From RPQJ01 sp963777725 (GTDB lineage: Bacteria > Pseudomonadota > Gammaproteobacteria > Steroidobacterales > Steroidobacteraceae), in assembly GCA_963777725.1 (NCBI GenBank), contig CAVZRR010000010.1:17087-81086 (forward strand): a DNA stretch of 64,000 nt, written 5' to 3'. Numbering within the stretch: position 1 is the stretch's first letter; each line of letters begins with the position of its first letter. Below the pieces are notes generated by a model. It did no database searches. It was not told where the DNA came from and saw only the letters and a program-made list of their open reading frames with translations. This document shows positions 46,706-55,910 of this stretch, piece after piece. The translations under genes and the position numbers were made by a program.

Positions 46706-48934
46706 ATGTTGAGCCGAATCCTGTTGCTGGCCGCCTGTGCGCTCGCCCCGCCGCATCTTTTCGCCGCACCAACGGTCGACGGCGTGCCCGCGGCGGCCCC
46801 CGATCGGCCGCGGGTCGGTCTCGTGTTGAGCGGCGGCGGGGCGCGTGGCGCTGCGCACGTCGGTGTCATTCGCGCGCTGGAGGAGATGCGGATTCCGATC
46901 GATGCGATCGCTGGCACCAGCATGGGCGCGGTCGTCGGCGGGCTGTACGCCGCCGGGCTGAGCGGCACGGAAATCACCGACGTCTTTAACGCCCTCGACT
47001 GGCAGGACCTGCTGCGTGACCGCGCGCCGCGCCGCGACCTCGTGTTCCGGCGCAAGCAGGACGATCGGAGTTTTCTCGCCCGGGGCGCGCTCGGGTTCCG
47101 ACCGGGGGAGGGCGTCGTGCTGCCGCTCGGGCTGGTGCAGGGCCAGAAGATCACCCAGGTGCTGCGCAGCGCGACGTTGCGCGTCGGCGACGTCACCGAT
47201 TTCGACCAGTTACCGACGCCGTTCCGCGCGTTGGCCACCGACCTCGAGACCGGCGAACCCGTGGTGCTCGATTCGGGCGACCTCGCGACGGTGCTGCGCG
47301 CGAGCATGTCGGCTCCGGGCGTGCTCGCCCCGGTCGAGATCGGCGGGCGCCTGCTGGTGGATGGCGGCCTGGTCGACAACCTGCCCGTGAGCCTCGCGCG
47401 CGCGATGAACGTAGACGTGATCATCGCGGTGGACGTGAGCTTTCCGCTGGCCCAGCGCGACGGGCTCGAATCGGCGCTCGACGTGACGAACCAGATGATC
47501 GGCATCATGGTGCGGCGCGGAACACGCGAGTCGCGCGCGGCGCTCACACCAACCGACGTGCTGATCCAGCCAGACCTCGGGCGCATGACGGCCGTGGACT
47601 TCGATCGCGTGCCGCAGGTGATGGCCGTCGGCGGGTCGGCGATGTACGAGGTGCACGGCCGGCTCGCGGAGCTGTCGCAGCCGGCAGAGCAATACGCGAC
47701 GTATCTTGCGGAGCGACGCCGCGTCCATGACCCTTCGGAAGCACTCGCGTTCGTCCGGGCGGGCCCGAAATCGCAGGAGGATGCCGCGCGGATCGACGCC
47801 GTTTTTGGCGACTTGGCCGGCGAGCCGCTCGACACGGCCGTGTTGCAGCGCAAGCTCGGCCGGCAGTACGGGCTCGATCGCTTCGAGTCGGTCGATTACC
47901 GGCTCGTGCGGGAAGACGAGGCGCTCGGGCTGGAGATCGACGCCCGCCGCAAGTCGTGGGGCCCTAACTTCCTGCGCTTGGGCGTCAGCATCGAGCAGGA
48001 TTTCGATGGCGGCGCCGCGGCGAATGCCGGCGTGCGAGTGCTGATGACCGGGCTCAACAGCCTCGATGCCGAGTGGCTCACGGACCTGCAACTCGGCGAG
48101 GAGCCGCGCCTGTTCACGGAGTTTTTCCAGCCGCTCTCCTTGACCAGCGACCTGTTCGTGGCGCCCAGCCTGCGCTACGAACTGAGGACGCTGCAGGTCG
48201 TCGAGGACGGCCGCCGCGTGGCCCGCTATCGCGTGCGTGACTCCGAGGCCGCGCTCGCCCTCGGTGCCGAGTTGTCGAACTGGGGCGAGGTGCGTGCCGG
48301 ACTCAGTCGCGGCGATGGCAGTGCCGACGTGATGGTGGGCGACCCGGGCCTGCCGCGCAGCGAGTTCGACCTCGGCGCAGGATTCCTGCAGTTCGCCTAT
48401 GACCGGCTCGACAGCGCCTATTTTCCGCGGCACGGGCAAGCGTTCCGCGCGGGCTGGCGCGCCGAGCGCACGGCGCTCGGCTCGAGCGACGATGCCGACA
48501 TCCTCGAGGCCGAGTGGCTGATCGCCCGGTCGCACGAACGGTACAGCCTGGTCGTCGGCATGGAGGCGGGTTCGGCGCTCGACGACCGTGTCGTCTCGCC
48601 GCAGCAACTGTTCACGCTGGGCGGATTCCTGGACCTGTCGGGCCTGCCCTCGGACGCGCTGGCCGGCACGCAGTACGGCATCGCGCGCGCGATCGTCTAT
48701 CGGCGCGTGAGTCGCGGCGGCACGGGCTTCCTCGAGTTTCCGGCTTACCTCGGCGTCTCGTTCGAAGCAGGCAACGTCTGGCAGACGCGCGACGACGTCG
48801 ATTACGGCGATCTCCAGGCGGCCGGCAGCCTGTTCCTCGGGGCCGAGAGCCCGTTCGGGCCGGTCTACCTCGCGGCCGGATTCAGCGAGGGCGGCGCGTC
48901 GGCGTTCTACCTGCTGCTGGGGCGAACGTTCTGA
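46706..48934 (+). CDS. Patatin-like phospholipase fused to an outer-membrane beta-barrel (type Vd/PlpD-like)
   Basis: About 742 residues. The ATG at 46706 is preferred because GGGAG lies eight bases before it; the ATG at 46700 is too close to that site. Signal peptide MLSRILLLAACALAPPHLFA. Patatin domain: oxyanion SGGGARGAAHVGV, nucleophile GTSMG and catalytic Asp in DGGLVDNLP. A POTRA-like linker follows (about 370-440, LDRFESVDYRLVRE), then a surface-antigen barrel with LDSAYFPRHGQAFRAG and the end AFYLLLGRTF. Predicted to be a lipolytic autotransporter of the RssA/PlpD group, located in or exported through the outer membrane. Confidence 0.9.
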   Translation: MLSRILLLAACALAPPHLFAAPTVDGVPAAAPDRPRVGLVLSGGGARGAAHVGVIRALEEMRIPIDAIAGTSMGAVVGGLYAAGLSGTEITDVFNALDWQDLLRDRAPRRDLVFRRKQDDRSFLARGALGFRPGEGVVLPLGLVQGQKITQVLRSATLRVGDVTDFDQLPTPFRALATDLETGEPVVLDSGDLATVLRASMSAPGVLAPVEIGGRLLVDGGLVDNLPVSLARAMNVDVIIAVDVSFPLAQRDGLESALDVTNQMIGIMVRRGTRESRAALTPTDVLIQPDLGRMTAVDFDRVPQVMAVGGSAMYEVHGRLAELSQPAEQYATYLAERRRVHDPSEALAFVRAGPKSQEDAARIDAVFGDLAGEPLDTAVLQRKLGRQYGLDRFESVDYRLVREDEALGLEIDARRKSWGPNFLRLGVSIEQDFDGGAAANAGVRVLMTGLNSLDAEWLTDLQLGEEPRLFTEFFQPLSLTSDLFVAPSLRYELRTLQVVEDGRRVARYRVRDSEAALALGAELSNWGEVRAGLSRGDGSADVMVGDPGLPRSEFDLGAGFLQFAYDRLDSAYFPRHGQAFRAGWRAERTALGSSDDADILEAEWLIARSHERYSLVVGMEAGSALDDRVVSPQQLFTLGGFLDLSGLPSDALAGTQYGIARAIVYRRVSRGGTGFLEFPAYLGVSFEAGNVWQTRDDVDYGDLQAAGSLFLGAESPFGPVYLAAGFSEGGASAFYLLLGRTF

Positions 48935-48981
48935 GCGGCCGGGCCGAGGTAGAATTGGACGAACTCATTCCCGGGACTGCC

Positions 48982-49224
48982 ATGGCCATCTGCCAAGAAC
49001 ACAACCTGCGCGAGCCCTTGCCGGCCCAGCGTCCATTCGGCATCCGCGTGCGCTTGCGCCGCGGCGATCCGTTCCGCCACCTCGTCGGCGACGACTGGAC
49101 GCGCGAGCACTGGTTCGCCTCCCGCGAGGAGCGGGACACGACGCTCGGCGAGATGAGTGGCCGCTACCTCTATTTCCGGCCCGGCGACCAGCCCGCGCTC
49201 GATTTCGAAACGATCGATCCTTGA
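48982..49224 (+). CDS. Conserved small protein of unknown function
   Basis: 80 residues from the ATG at 48982. Basic and aromatic, no signal peptide or TM segment: PFGIRVRLRRGDPFRHLVG, WTREHWFASREERDTTL, SGRYLYFRPGDQPALDF. Its position, 26 bases before the PPK2 start, and protein-like composition support it. I do not recognise the family. It may be co-transcribed with ppk2. Confidence 0.6.
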   Translation: MAICQEHNLREPLPAQRPFGIRVRLRRGDPFRHLVGDDWTREHWFASREERDTTLGEMSGRYLYFRPGDQPALDFETIDP

Positions 49225-49250
49225 CAGGCTGTTGAAAAGCTCGTTTCAGC

Positions 49251-50162
49251 ATGAAGAAGCACAAACACGCCGGAACACACGCGACCACGTCGCTAGATTC
49301 GAACGGGGAACTCCGCCGCGACGCCGAGGAGGTGGTCGCGGCCGAAGGTCGCTGGCGCGTCGTCGGACCGGGTGGTCCGCCGAAACGTGCTGCCCGCGAC
49401 TACAAGTACATCGACGAGCTGGTGCGCCTGCAGTTCGAGTTGCTGAAGATGCAGGAATGGGTGCGCCTGCAGCGCCTCAGGGTCTGCGTGCTGTTCGAGG
49501 GCCGCGATGCCGCCGGCAAGGGCGGCGTCATCAAGCGCATCACCGAGCCATTGAACCCGCGTGTCTGTCGTGTCGTGGCACTCGGCACCCCCACCGAGCG
49601 CGAACGCACGCAGTGGTACTTCCAGCGCTACGTCGAGCATCTGCCGTCCGCCGGCGAGATCGTGCTGTTCGATCGCAGCTGGTACAACCGGGCCGGTGTC
49701 GAGCGAGTCATGGGATTCTGCAGCGACGAGGAATACCAGGAGTTCCTGCGCGCCTGTCCGCTGTTCGAGGAGATGCTGGTCCGCTCTGGCATCTATCTCA
49801 TCAAGTACTGGTTCTCGGTCAACGACGAAGAACAGGAGCGGCGCTTCGTCGAGCGCATGCACAATCCCATCAAGCGCTGGAAGCTGAGCCCGATGGATGT
49901 GGAGGCACGCAAGCACTGGGTCGAATACTCACGCGCCAAAGACCTGATGCTCGAGCACACCGACCGCAAGAAGACGCCCTGGCACATCGTCGATGCCGAC
50001 AACAAGAAGCGCGCGCGCCTCAACTGCATCGCCCACCTGCTGGGCCAGATCCCCTACAAGGACCTGCGCCCGGTCGAACTCGATCTCCCGCCACGCCAGC
50101 CGGACACCGGCTACAAGCGCCCGAGGAAATCGAGCCAGGGCTGGATTCCGCAGATCTATTGA
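49251..50162 (+). CDS. ppk2: Polyphosphate kinase 2 family protein
   Basis: 303 residues, single PPK2 domain. Transfers phosphate between polyphosphate and nucleoside diphosphates (GDP or ADP). Walker A FEGRDAAGKGGVIKRITEPL, then the signature WYFQRYVEHLPSAGEIVLFDRSWYNRAGVERVMGF, the lid region with Arg and Lys, and DMKKTPWHIVDAD-like text near the end (KKTPWHIVDADNKKRARLN). The N-terminal 50 residues are charged and variable (KKHKHAGTHA start). Works alongside the PAP at 9769. The DRSWYNRAGVE form is typical of PPK2 class I. Confidence 0.93.
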   Translation: MKKHKHAGTHATTSLDSNGELRRDAEEVVAAEGRWRVVGPGGPPKRAARDYKYIDELVRLQFELLKMQEWVRLQRLRVCVLFEGRDAAGKGGVIKRITEPLNPRVCRVVALGTPTERERTQWYFQRYVEHLPSAGEIVLFDRSWYNRAGVERVMGFCSDEEYQEFLRACPLFEEMLVRSGIYLIKYWFSVNDEEQERRFVERMHNPIKRWKLSPMDVEARKHWVEYSRAKDLMLEHTDRKKTPWHIVDADNKKRARLNCIAHLLGQIPYKDLRPVELDLPPRQPDTGYKRPRKSSQGWIPQIY

Positions 50163-50178
50163 CTCGCGATCCGCCGGG

Positions 50179-50850
50179 TCAAGCGCCGCCCCGGTCGCCG
50201 GCACCCTCGCGGTCGGCCCAGCCGAGCAGGCGACGCGTCACGAAGCGGTAGAGCGGCTTGCCCGTGCGAGCCCAGGCGCCCGCGATCGGCGAGCGCTTCG
50301 CCAGCATGGCTCGCTGGCGCGTGGTCAGGCAATCCGGGCAATAGGTCCGCTTGTGCTTGAGCAGGTGCCGCAGGTCGTCGTGGGCCAGCATGCGGAACAG
50401 GCGTCCGCGGCGGCGCGGGCGCATCGCGAGCTGGAAGTCGACCAGGGCAGGGCCACCGTCCGGGCGGACGAGCCAGTTCGGCTCCTTGGCGAGGTCGTTG
50501 TGCAGGATGCCGGCCGCGTGCACACGGCGCAGCAGGCGCAGCGCTTCACGGAAATACGCACGATCCACGCCGCCCGACTGGTGCAACGGCACACCGGGCA
50601 GCCACGAGCGCTGCAACCGATGCCCGTCCCAGCTGATCAACATGGGCACTTGCGGTACGCGCCGCAAAGCGGCCAGTGCGCGGGCTTCACGTGCTGCGAG
50701 TCGGCGCGCCAACCACCGTAGCCAGCGATTGGCTTCTCCGGTATCACGTTCGACGCAATCGAGCGCGCCCGTCGGGCCCTGCAGCGTCCGTCGCCGCACG
50801 ACGCCGAACAGGTCGCGCTTGAGCAGTCGCGGGGTGTCCGGCGGGTTCAA
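50179..50850 (-). CDS. Small protein-kinase-like phosphotransferase (RIO/BUD32-like)
   Basis: About 223 residues. The likely start is the TTG at 50850, which overlaps the stop of the upstream methyltransferase gene (TTGA). Kinase catalytic loop ILHNDLAKEPNWLV (H-x-D-L-x5-N) and metal-binding position DFQLA in place of DFG. The N-terminal lobe contains KRDLFGVVRRRTLQ and a run of Arg/Ala. This pattern fits the small bacterial kinases related to lipopolysaccharide kinases and RIO kinases. It has a zinc-like pair CPDC near the C-terminus. Target unknown. Convergent with ppk2. Confidence 0.65.
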   Translation of the reverse strand: MNPPDTPRLLKRDLFGVVRRRTLQGPTGALDCVERDTGEANRWLRWLARRLAAREARALAALRRVPQVPMLISWDGHRLQRSWLPGVPLHQSGGVDRAYFREALRLLRRVHAAGILHNDLAKEPNWLVRPDGGPALVDFQLAMRPRRRGRLFRMLAHDDLRHLLKHKRTYCPDCLTTRQRAMLAKRSPIAGAWARTGKPLYRFVTRRLLGWADREGAGDRGGA

Positions 50851-51450
50851 GCCAGCGTCAGCCAGGCCGGCGTGACGCCGTGCTGTTGCAGCGCATCGGC
50901 CAACCTCAACAGTCCATAGAAACCCAGCAGCGACCCCGCATCCAGGAACGCCTTCCACAAGACACGCGGGCGGACCTCGAGTGAATCCGGAACCACATAG
51001 GCGGACCAGCGCGGCAGCAATGCGCGCACGTCCCGCTCGAAGCGCTCGTGCGCCGCGCCGTGCAGCTCCCGCAAATACCGGTCCTCGGCTCGCGCGGCCG
51101 CCGTGTAGATCGCGCCGAAGACGACCAGCATCGCCAGCGTGATCGTCATGCTGCCCGTGGTCAGTCCGAGGCCGAGCATGGCGAGCATCGACAAGCGCGT
51201 ACAGCGGATGCCGGACGACCGCATACGGTCCGCTGCGCACCAGCAACTGGTCCTTGAAGCCCGCGATGAAGACGGACGTCCAGATGCGTCCCAGTGCCGC
51301 GCAGGCGACGCAGGCGAGGCCGGCGAGTTGCAACGCTTCGCCGACGAGGCCGGTCGCGAATCGCCGCTCCGAAATCGCCACGACGACGAGCAGCAGCGCG
51401 AGCAGGCCCGCCGTGAGGCGCAGTCGCGGCGTGCTGCGTGAGGACGTCAT
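50847..51450 (-). CDS. Isoprenylcysteine carboxyl methyltransferase-like membrane protein, one frameshift
   Basis: About 200 residues with several TM segments (LTAGLLALLLVVVAISE, LGLGLTTGSMTITLAMLVVFGAIYTA). The ICMT/PEMT-type motif is visible as LLVRSGPYAVVRHPLYA followed, after a +1 change near 51205, by EDRYLRELHGAAHERFERDVRALLP. Such proteins methylate lipids or prenyl-cysteines at the membrane using SAM. The stop overlaps the kinase start. Its start is 33 bases from the divergent marC gene. Confidence 0.7.
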
Positions 51451-51483
51451 GCGCGGATTCTACCGGCCCGGTAAAGTGCGCAC

Positions 51484-52179
51484 ATGAACTGGTTCCTGTC
51501 CTATGCCGGCTACATGATGGGCGCGGTGGTCGCGATCCTGCCCATCGTCAATCCACTCGGCGCGGTGCCGCTGGTCATGGCGGTCACGTCCCACCTGTCC
51601 GAGGAAGAGCGGCTGCGCCAGGTCCGTCGCGCGTGCATCTACACGTTCGTGCTGATGGTGAGCTTCCTGGTCGCGGGCGGCGTGATCATGAACTTCTTCG
51701 GCATCTCGATTCCGGGCATGCGGATCGCCGGCGGCATGATCGTCGCGTTCCTCGGCTTCGGCATGCTGTTCCCGAATCCGCCGGCGCGCGCGAACGACGT
51801 CGGCAAGCGGGAAGTGAAGGACGACGTCGCGTTCACGCCGCTCGCGATGCCGGGGTTGAGCGGGCCCGGAACCTTCGCCGTCGTGATGAGCCTCTCGTCG
51901 CAGGCGAGCACCCGCCAGGGCTGGGACCGGATCCTGGATTTTGCCGGCGTCGCGACCGGCATCCTGCTCGTCGCACTGTCGTGCTGGTTCGTGCTGCGCG
52001 GCGCGGAGCGCTTCAACCGGCTGCTGGGCGCCACCGGCATGGTGGCGCTGACGCGGCTGATGGGTTTCCTGATGATCTGCATCGGCGTGCAGTTCATCAT
52101 CAACGGGCTGGCGACGCTCGTGCAAGACCCGCGCGCCTGGACCGGGCTCGCCGAAGCGCTGCGCCAGGGCGGAGGTTGA
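51484..52179 (+). CDS. MarC-family integral membrane protein
   Basis: 231 residues, six predicted TM segments. Family features: ILPIVNPLGAVPLVMAVTSHLS near the N-terminus, GMRIAGGMIVAFLGFGMLF, FTPLAMPGLSGPGTFAVVMSL in the middle, LTRLMGFLMICIGVQFIINGLATL at the end. MarC proteins were once thought to give multiple antibiotic resistance; that role has been withdrawn and their transport function is unclear. Stands alone between the divergent ICMT-like gene and the convergent SYLF gene. Confidence 0.9.
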   Translation: MNWFLSYAGYMMGAVVAILPIVNPLGAVPLVMAVTSHLSEEERLRQVRRACIYTFVLMVSFLVAGGVIMNFFGISIPGMRIAGGMIVAFLGFGMLFPNPPARANDVGKREVKDDVAFTPLAMPGLSGPGTFAVVMSLSSQASTRQGWDRILDFAGVATGILLVALSCWFVLRGAERFNRLLGATGMVALTRLMGFLMICIGVQFIINGLATLVQDPRAWTGLAEALRQGGG

Positions 52180-52209
52180 CCGGGCGGCGATTCGCCGCCG
52201 CCCAGACCC

Positions 52210-53022
52210 TCAGGTCGGCGGAGGCGCGCCCGGCTCGGGATCTTCCATCGGATAGGTCGTTGCACCGTCAGCCGGGCCAGGTTCGGCCGGGGGCGGCGCA
52301 GTTTCCGCCGGCGCAGCGGCCGGTGAAGGCGCCGCTGCACCGCTCGTCGCCTTGTTCAAGGATGCCGTGAACGCCTGTGCTGCGGCCGGTGCCATCGACG
52401 GCGAGCCAGCAAGAATCTGCGACGGCAGGATGTCCGACACCCCATAGGCCGACACGTTCGACGAGTTGTCCACCGAGATCACGGTGCCGTCGAGCGCCAC
52501 GCCGGCGAAGATGCCTTCGTTGCGCGAGTAGGACAGCACTTGCGCCTTCAGCGTGGCGTCCGTCGCTGCAGTCGCCGAGCGACCCATCGGACCGGCTGCA
52601 ACGCTGGCGTCTGCGCCCAGCGTGACCTTGCCGCCCGCGATTCCTTCGACACTCATCCGCGACATCAGCACCAGCACGACGTCGGTCGACTGCACCCCGA
52701 TCTGGAAACCGATGTTGACGCCGGCGAGCGTGACGAACACCGGATTGCTCCAGGTGCCGTCCGGATTGCGCACGGCCATCACGCCGCGGCCGCCACGACC
52801 GCCGATGCCGATCGCGCCCTTGATCACCCTCGGCACGACGACGATGCCGTAGGCGCGTTCGAGCAGCCAGCCAGGAATGGACTGCTCGGTCAGGAACGTG
52901 AAGGACTCGAAAACGAGGCGGGAGTCTTCCAGCCGCTGGTCCGTCTGCGGGTTCGCCTGTGCCGACTGGCCGCCCAGGGCCAGGACGAGGAGAGCCATCG
53001 CGAGGGTCATGAATCGCTGCAT
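52210..53022 (-). CDS. SYLF/YSC84-domain lipid-binding protein, exported
   Basis: 270 residues. Signal peptide FMTLAMALLVLALGGQSAQA, then the SYLF core: SIPGWLLERAYGIVVVPRVIKGAIGIGGRGGRGVM, with GFQIGVQSTDVVLVLMS and GRSATAATDATLKAQVLSYSRNEGIFAGVALDGTVI in outline. The C-terminal 55 residues are Pro/Ala-rich and disordered. The domain binds phosphoinositides in eukaryotes; in bacteria these are periplasmic proteins of unknown role. The frame is intact. Confidence 0.88.
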   Translation of the reverse strand: MQRFMTLAMALLVLALGGQSAQANPQTDQRLEDSRLVFESFTFLTEQSIPGWLLERAYGIVVVPRVIKGAIGIGGRGGRGVMAVRNPDGTWSNPVFVTLAGVNIGFQIGVQSTDVVLVLMSRMSVEGIAGGKVTLGADASVAAGPMGRSATAATDATLKAQVLSYSRNEGIFAGVALDGTVISVDNSSNVSAYGVSDILPSQILAGSPSMAPAAAQAFTASLNKATSGAAAPSPAAAPAETAPPPAEPGPADGATTYPMEDPEPGAPPPT

Positions 53023-53114
53023 CGGTGTTCTTTGATCCGGAAGAAAACGGAAGACTGATGTTAACAGAATGCGGCTGGGCGCGGTCCCGGCTACCGCGAT
53101 ATGCTCGTCGGCAC

Positions 53115-53330
53115 ATGAGCAAGATCGAAGCGAATGCGGTGCTGGTGCTGGCGCGAGCGCAGGGCCACGACTGGGTTGACGAGGCAGCGGCGCACAGGAT
53201 TGCCGCCGGAGCCACGGCTGCGGTCGCAGCAGTCGAGGCGAGCCTGCGGCAGGGCGAGGCCGGGTTGCTCATCGAGGACTCCGCAGGCTTCCTGATGATT
53301 CTCGAGCAGCTGGCGGAGCTGCCACGTTGA
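53115..53330 (+). CDS. AtzG-like small subunit (DUF4089-type)
   Basis: 71 residues, all helical: MSKIEANAVLVLARAQGHD, then a long Ala-rich helix and LLIEDSAGFLMILEQLAELPR. Its stop overlaps the amidase start (TTGA). A protein of this size and fold just upstream of an AtzE-type amidase is the AtzG arrangement, in which the small protein binds and stabilises the amidase as GatC does for GatA. The assignment rests on size, helicity and coupling; sequence motifs are weak. Confidence 0.65.
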   Translation: MSKIEANAVLVLARAQGHDWVDEAAAHRIAAGATAAVAAVEASLRQGEAGLLIEDSAGFLMILEQLAELPR

Positions 53331-54878
53331 ACCTCGATAACGGGACCCTGGTGGAAGTCGCCGACGCGATCCGCACGCGATGTGTCACCAGTCGTGAGGT
53401 CGTCGAAGCCTGCCTTGCTCGGATCGACGTCTGGCAGCCGCGGATCAACGCCTTCGCCGCGGTCCTGGCCGATTCCGCGCGCGCCGCCGCCGATCGCGCC
53501 GATGCGGCGGTTGCCGCCGGCGTGCCGCTCGGGCCGCTGCACGGCGTGCCGTTAGCGCATAAGGACATGTTCTTCCGCAACTCACGCCGCTCGAGCCTCG
53601 GGTCGCACAAGACGCCTCCTACCTCGGGCGCCGGCGAATCGAGCCTGCTCGGTCGCCTCGATGCCGCCGGCGCCATCGAGATCGGCACGCTCAACATGTG
53701 CGAGTTCGCGCTCGGCCCGACGGGTCACAACGCGTGGCTCGGCGATTGCCGCAATCCGTGGCACACCGATCACATCGCCTGCGGATCGTCGAGTGGCGGC
53801 GGTGCCGCGATTGCAGCGCGGCTGGCCTTCGGCGCCTTCGGATCAGATACGGGTGGCTCGGTGCGACTGCCGGCGAGTGCCTGCGGTGTGCTCGGGCTCA
53901 AGCCCACCAATGGTCGCGTGACCCTGGCCGGCATGATGCCGCTGTCGCCGTCGGTGGACGTACCCGGCATCTTCGCGCGTTCGGCGCGCGACGTGGCGCG
54001 CCTGCTCGGCATCGTCGCGGGTCGCGATGCGCGCGATCCGCGCAGCAGCGGGCTGCCGGTGCCGGACTATGAGGCCGCGCTCGGGCAGGGCGTTGCCGGC
54101 CTGCGCGTTGGCGTGCCGCGGAACTACTTTCTCGAAGGCGTCGCGGGCGATGTCGCGCTGCGGTTGGAGGAATCACTGCATGCGCTCGCGGCGCTTGGTG
54201 CCGAAATCGTCCCAGTGACGGTGCCCGCTCCTGAGCACCTGACCGAGCTGAGTCGAGTGCTAGTGTATTCGGAGGCCGCGGCCATTCACGGCCCGTGGTT
54301 GCGCGAGCATGCCGAACACTACTCGCCACAGGTGCGGATGCGTGCAGCCACCGGCCTGGCCATTCCGGCCGCGGCGTACCAGCAGGCGCAGCAGCTGCGG
54401 CCGGGCATCCTGCGCCGGTTCGTCGATGCGGTGTTCTCGAAGTGCGACGTGCTGCACCTGCCGACCCTCGGCATTCCCGTGCCGACACTGGCCGAGACCG
54501 ACGTCGGCGGGTCGGCGACGATGTGGGAGAAGATCGCGGTGCTGGTGCGCTGCACGGCACCGTTCAATTACCTGGGGCTGCCGGCGCTGTCGGTGCCCTG
54601 CGGATTCACCGATAACGGCCTGCCGACCAGCTTCCAACTCGTCGGGCGTCCGTTCGCCGAGGCGACGACTGCTGCAGGTCGCCGTCGCCTACGAGGGCGT
54701 CAGCGACTGGACGCGGGCGGGCGCTGCCGAGCGTGCCACGCGCAGTTCGTGCGGCGACCCGTCCGTCGACATCGTCGTCGGCGCGCCGGCAGGCATCCAG
54801 CGAGCGAGCAGGCGTTGCTCCTCGAGCACGCGCGTCGGCCTCGATGATGAACTCGCGGAAACGGCCTGCCGGGCGTAG
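53327..54878 (+). CDS. AtzE-type amidase (amidase signature family), frameshifted near the C-terminus
   Basis: Hydrolyses a C-N amide bond using a Ser-cisSer-Lys triad. Lys in GVPLAHKDMFF, the signature segment HIACGSSSGGGAAIAARLAFGA with GSDTGGSVRLPAS, and the region TAPFNYLGLPALSVPCGF. TTG start coupled to the AtzG-like gene. A +1 change near 54665 is needed to continue from GRPFAEAT to LLQVAVAYEGVSDWTRAG. The normal family end would be about ten residues later, but this frame stays open to 54878, over the 3' end of the antisense LysR gene. Substrate unknown; biuret/allophanate-type amidases belong to this group. Confidence 0.8.
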
Positions 54879-55750
54879 CTGAGCGGATTGCGCAGCGTGA
54901 CGATTCCGTAGTGCGTGAACATCCCGGCTCCCCGAGCAGCGTCAGCTGGCCACTTTCGAGGTCGTCGTGGATGCTCGGCAGCGTGGTGGCCATGATCGCG
55001 TCTGTCCCGAGACCAGCTCGCTTGACGACCGGCAGGGCGTTGCACTCGATGGCCGGAAAGTTGCGCAACAGGGCTGCCGAATTGGCGGTCCGGCGATTGC
55101 GCCGCGCGGCAAGCGGTTCGAGGATGCGCGGTGCGGAGATCGGGTCAGCGCGACGAGCGGGTACGCGAAGATAGTCGCGTCGGCTGAGCGCGCTGCGCCC
55201 GGCAAGCGGATGTCCCGCGCGCGCCACCAAATACAGCGGGTGCGGCGGTCATCGGCTCGATGAGAGGTCGCTCTCATTCTCGCAGCGTGCTGGTCTCGGC
55301 GACGAAGAAGCTCGATCGCGCGGCCGCGCAGGCGTTGCAACAGCTCGTCCCAGTCCCGCACGATCAGGCGTACGTGATACGTCGGGATACGCGGCCGACG
55401 AAGCGCGTCAGCGCCAGCGGCAGCATCGATTGCGATTGGGTACGGGCCGCCGCCGACCGCGACGTGACCGGACTGCAGCGAGCGGTCCGTTGGCCATCGC
55501 CGCTGGCCGAGGTCATCGCTCATCTGCAGGATCTGCCGGGCTCGCAGCACGAACAGGCGGCCAAGGTCGGTCGGCTCGACCCCGCTCGAGGTGCGCTGGA
55601 ACGAATACGGGCGCCGAGCTTGCGCTCGACGGCCTGGACGCTGCGCGATAGCGCCGGCTGGCTCAGGCGCAGGGCCACGGCCGCACGCGCGAAGTTGCCG
55701 TGATCGGCCAGGGCGAGGACGTGACGTAACTGCCGAAGCTCGGTGGGCAT
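54689..55750 (-). pseudogene. LysR-family transcriptional regulator, broken by several frameshifts
   Basis: Pieces in all three reverse frames line up into one LysR protein. The N-terminal HTH is MPTELRQLRHVLALADHGNFARAAVALRLSQPALSRSVQAVERKLGAR in outline. Then RARQILQMSDDLGQ, a linker with VRLIVRDWDELLQRL, and effector-domain pieces ARAGHPLAGRSALS, IFAYPLVALTR, FPAIECNALPVVK, GTDAIMATTLPSIHDDLESGQLTLL and MFTHYGIVTLRN. At least five frame changes are required over about 1 kb. It diverges from the alkylsulfatase gene, so it may be that gene's regulator. Decay and sequencing error cannot be separated from this sequence alone. Confidence 0.75.
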
Positions 55751-55910
55751 GCCGTCAAATGTCATACCTCATGAGTGCAAATAATCGCATTGGACGCATC
55801 ATGACGGGGAACCGAGCTCTCGCGGAGCAAGTCGCGTCGGCGACAATCCGCGTGCCGGCACCCGCCCCATCGACGTCGAGTGCATCGTCAGAGGATCATG
55901 GAGAGTCTGC

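Noticed and set aside
46600..47853. Reverse-strand frame open upstream of the TonB-dependent receptor, giving a protein of over 1100 residues
   Set aside because: The extension is antisense to the patatin domain, has Arg/Ser-rich low-quality composition, and the receptor has a clear signal peptide starting at 46599.
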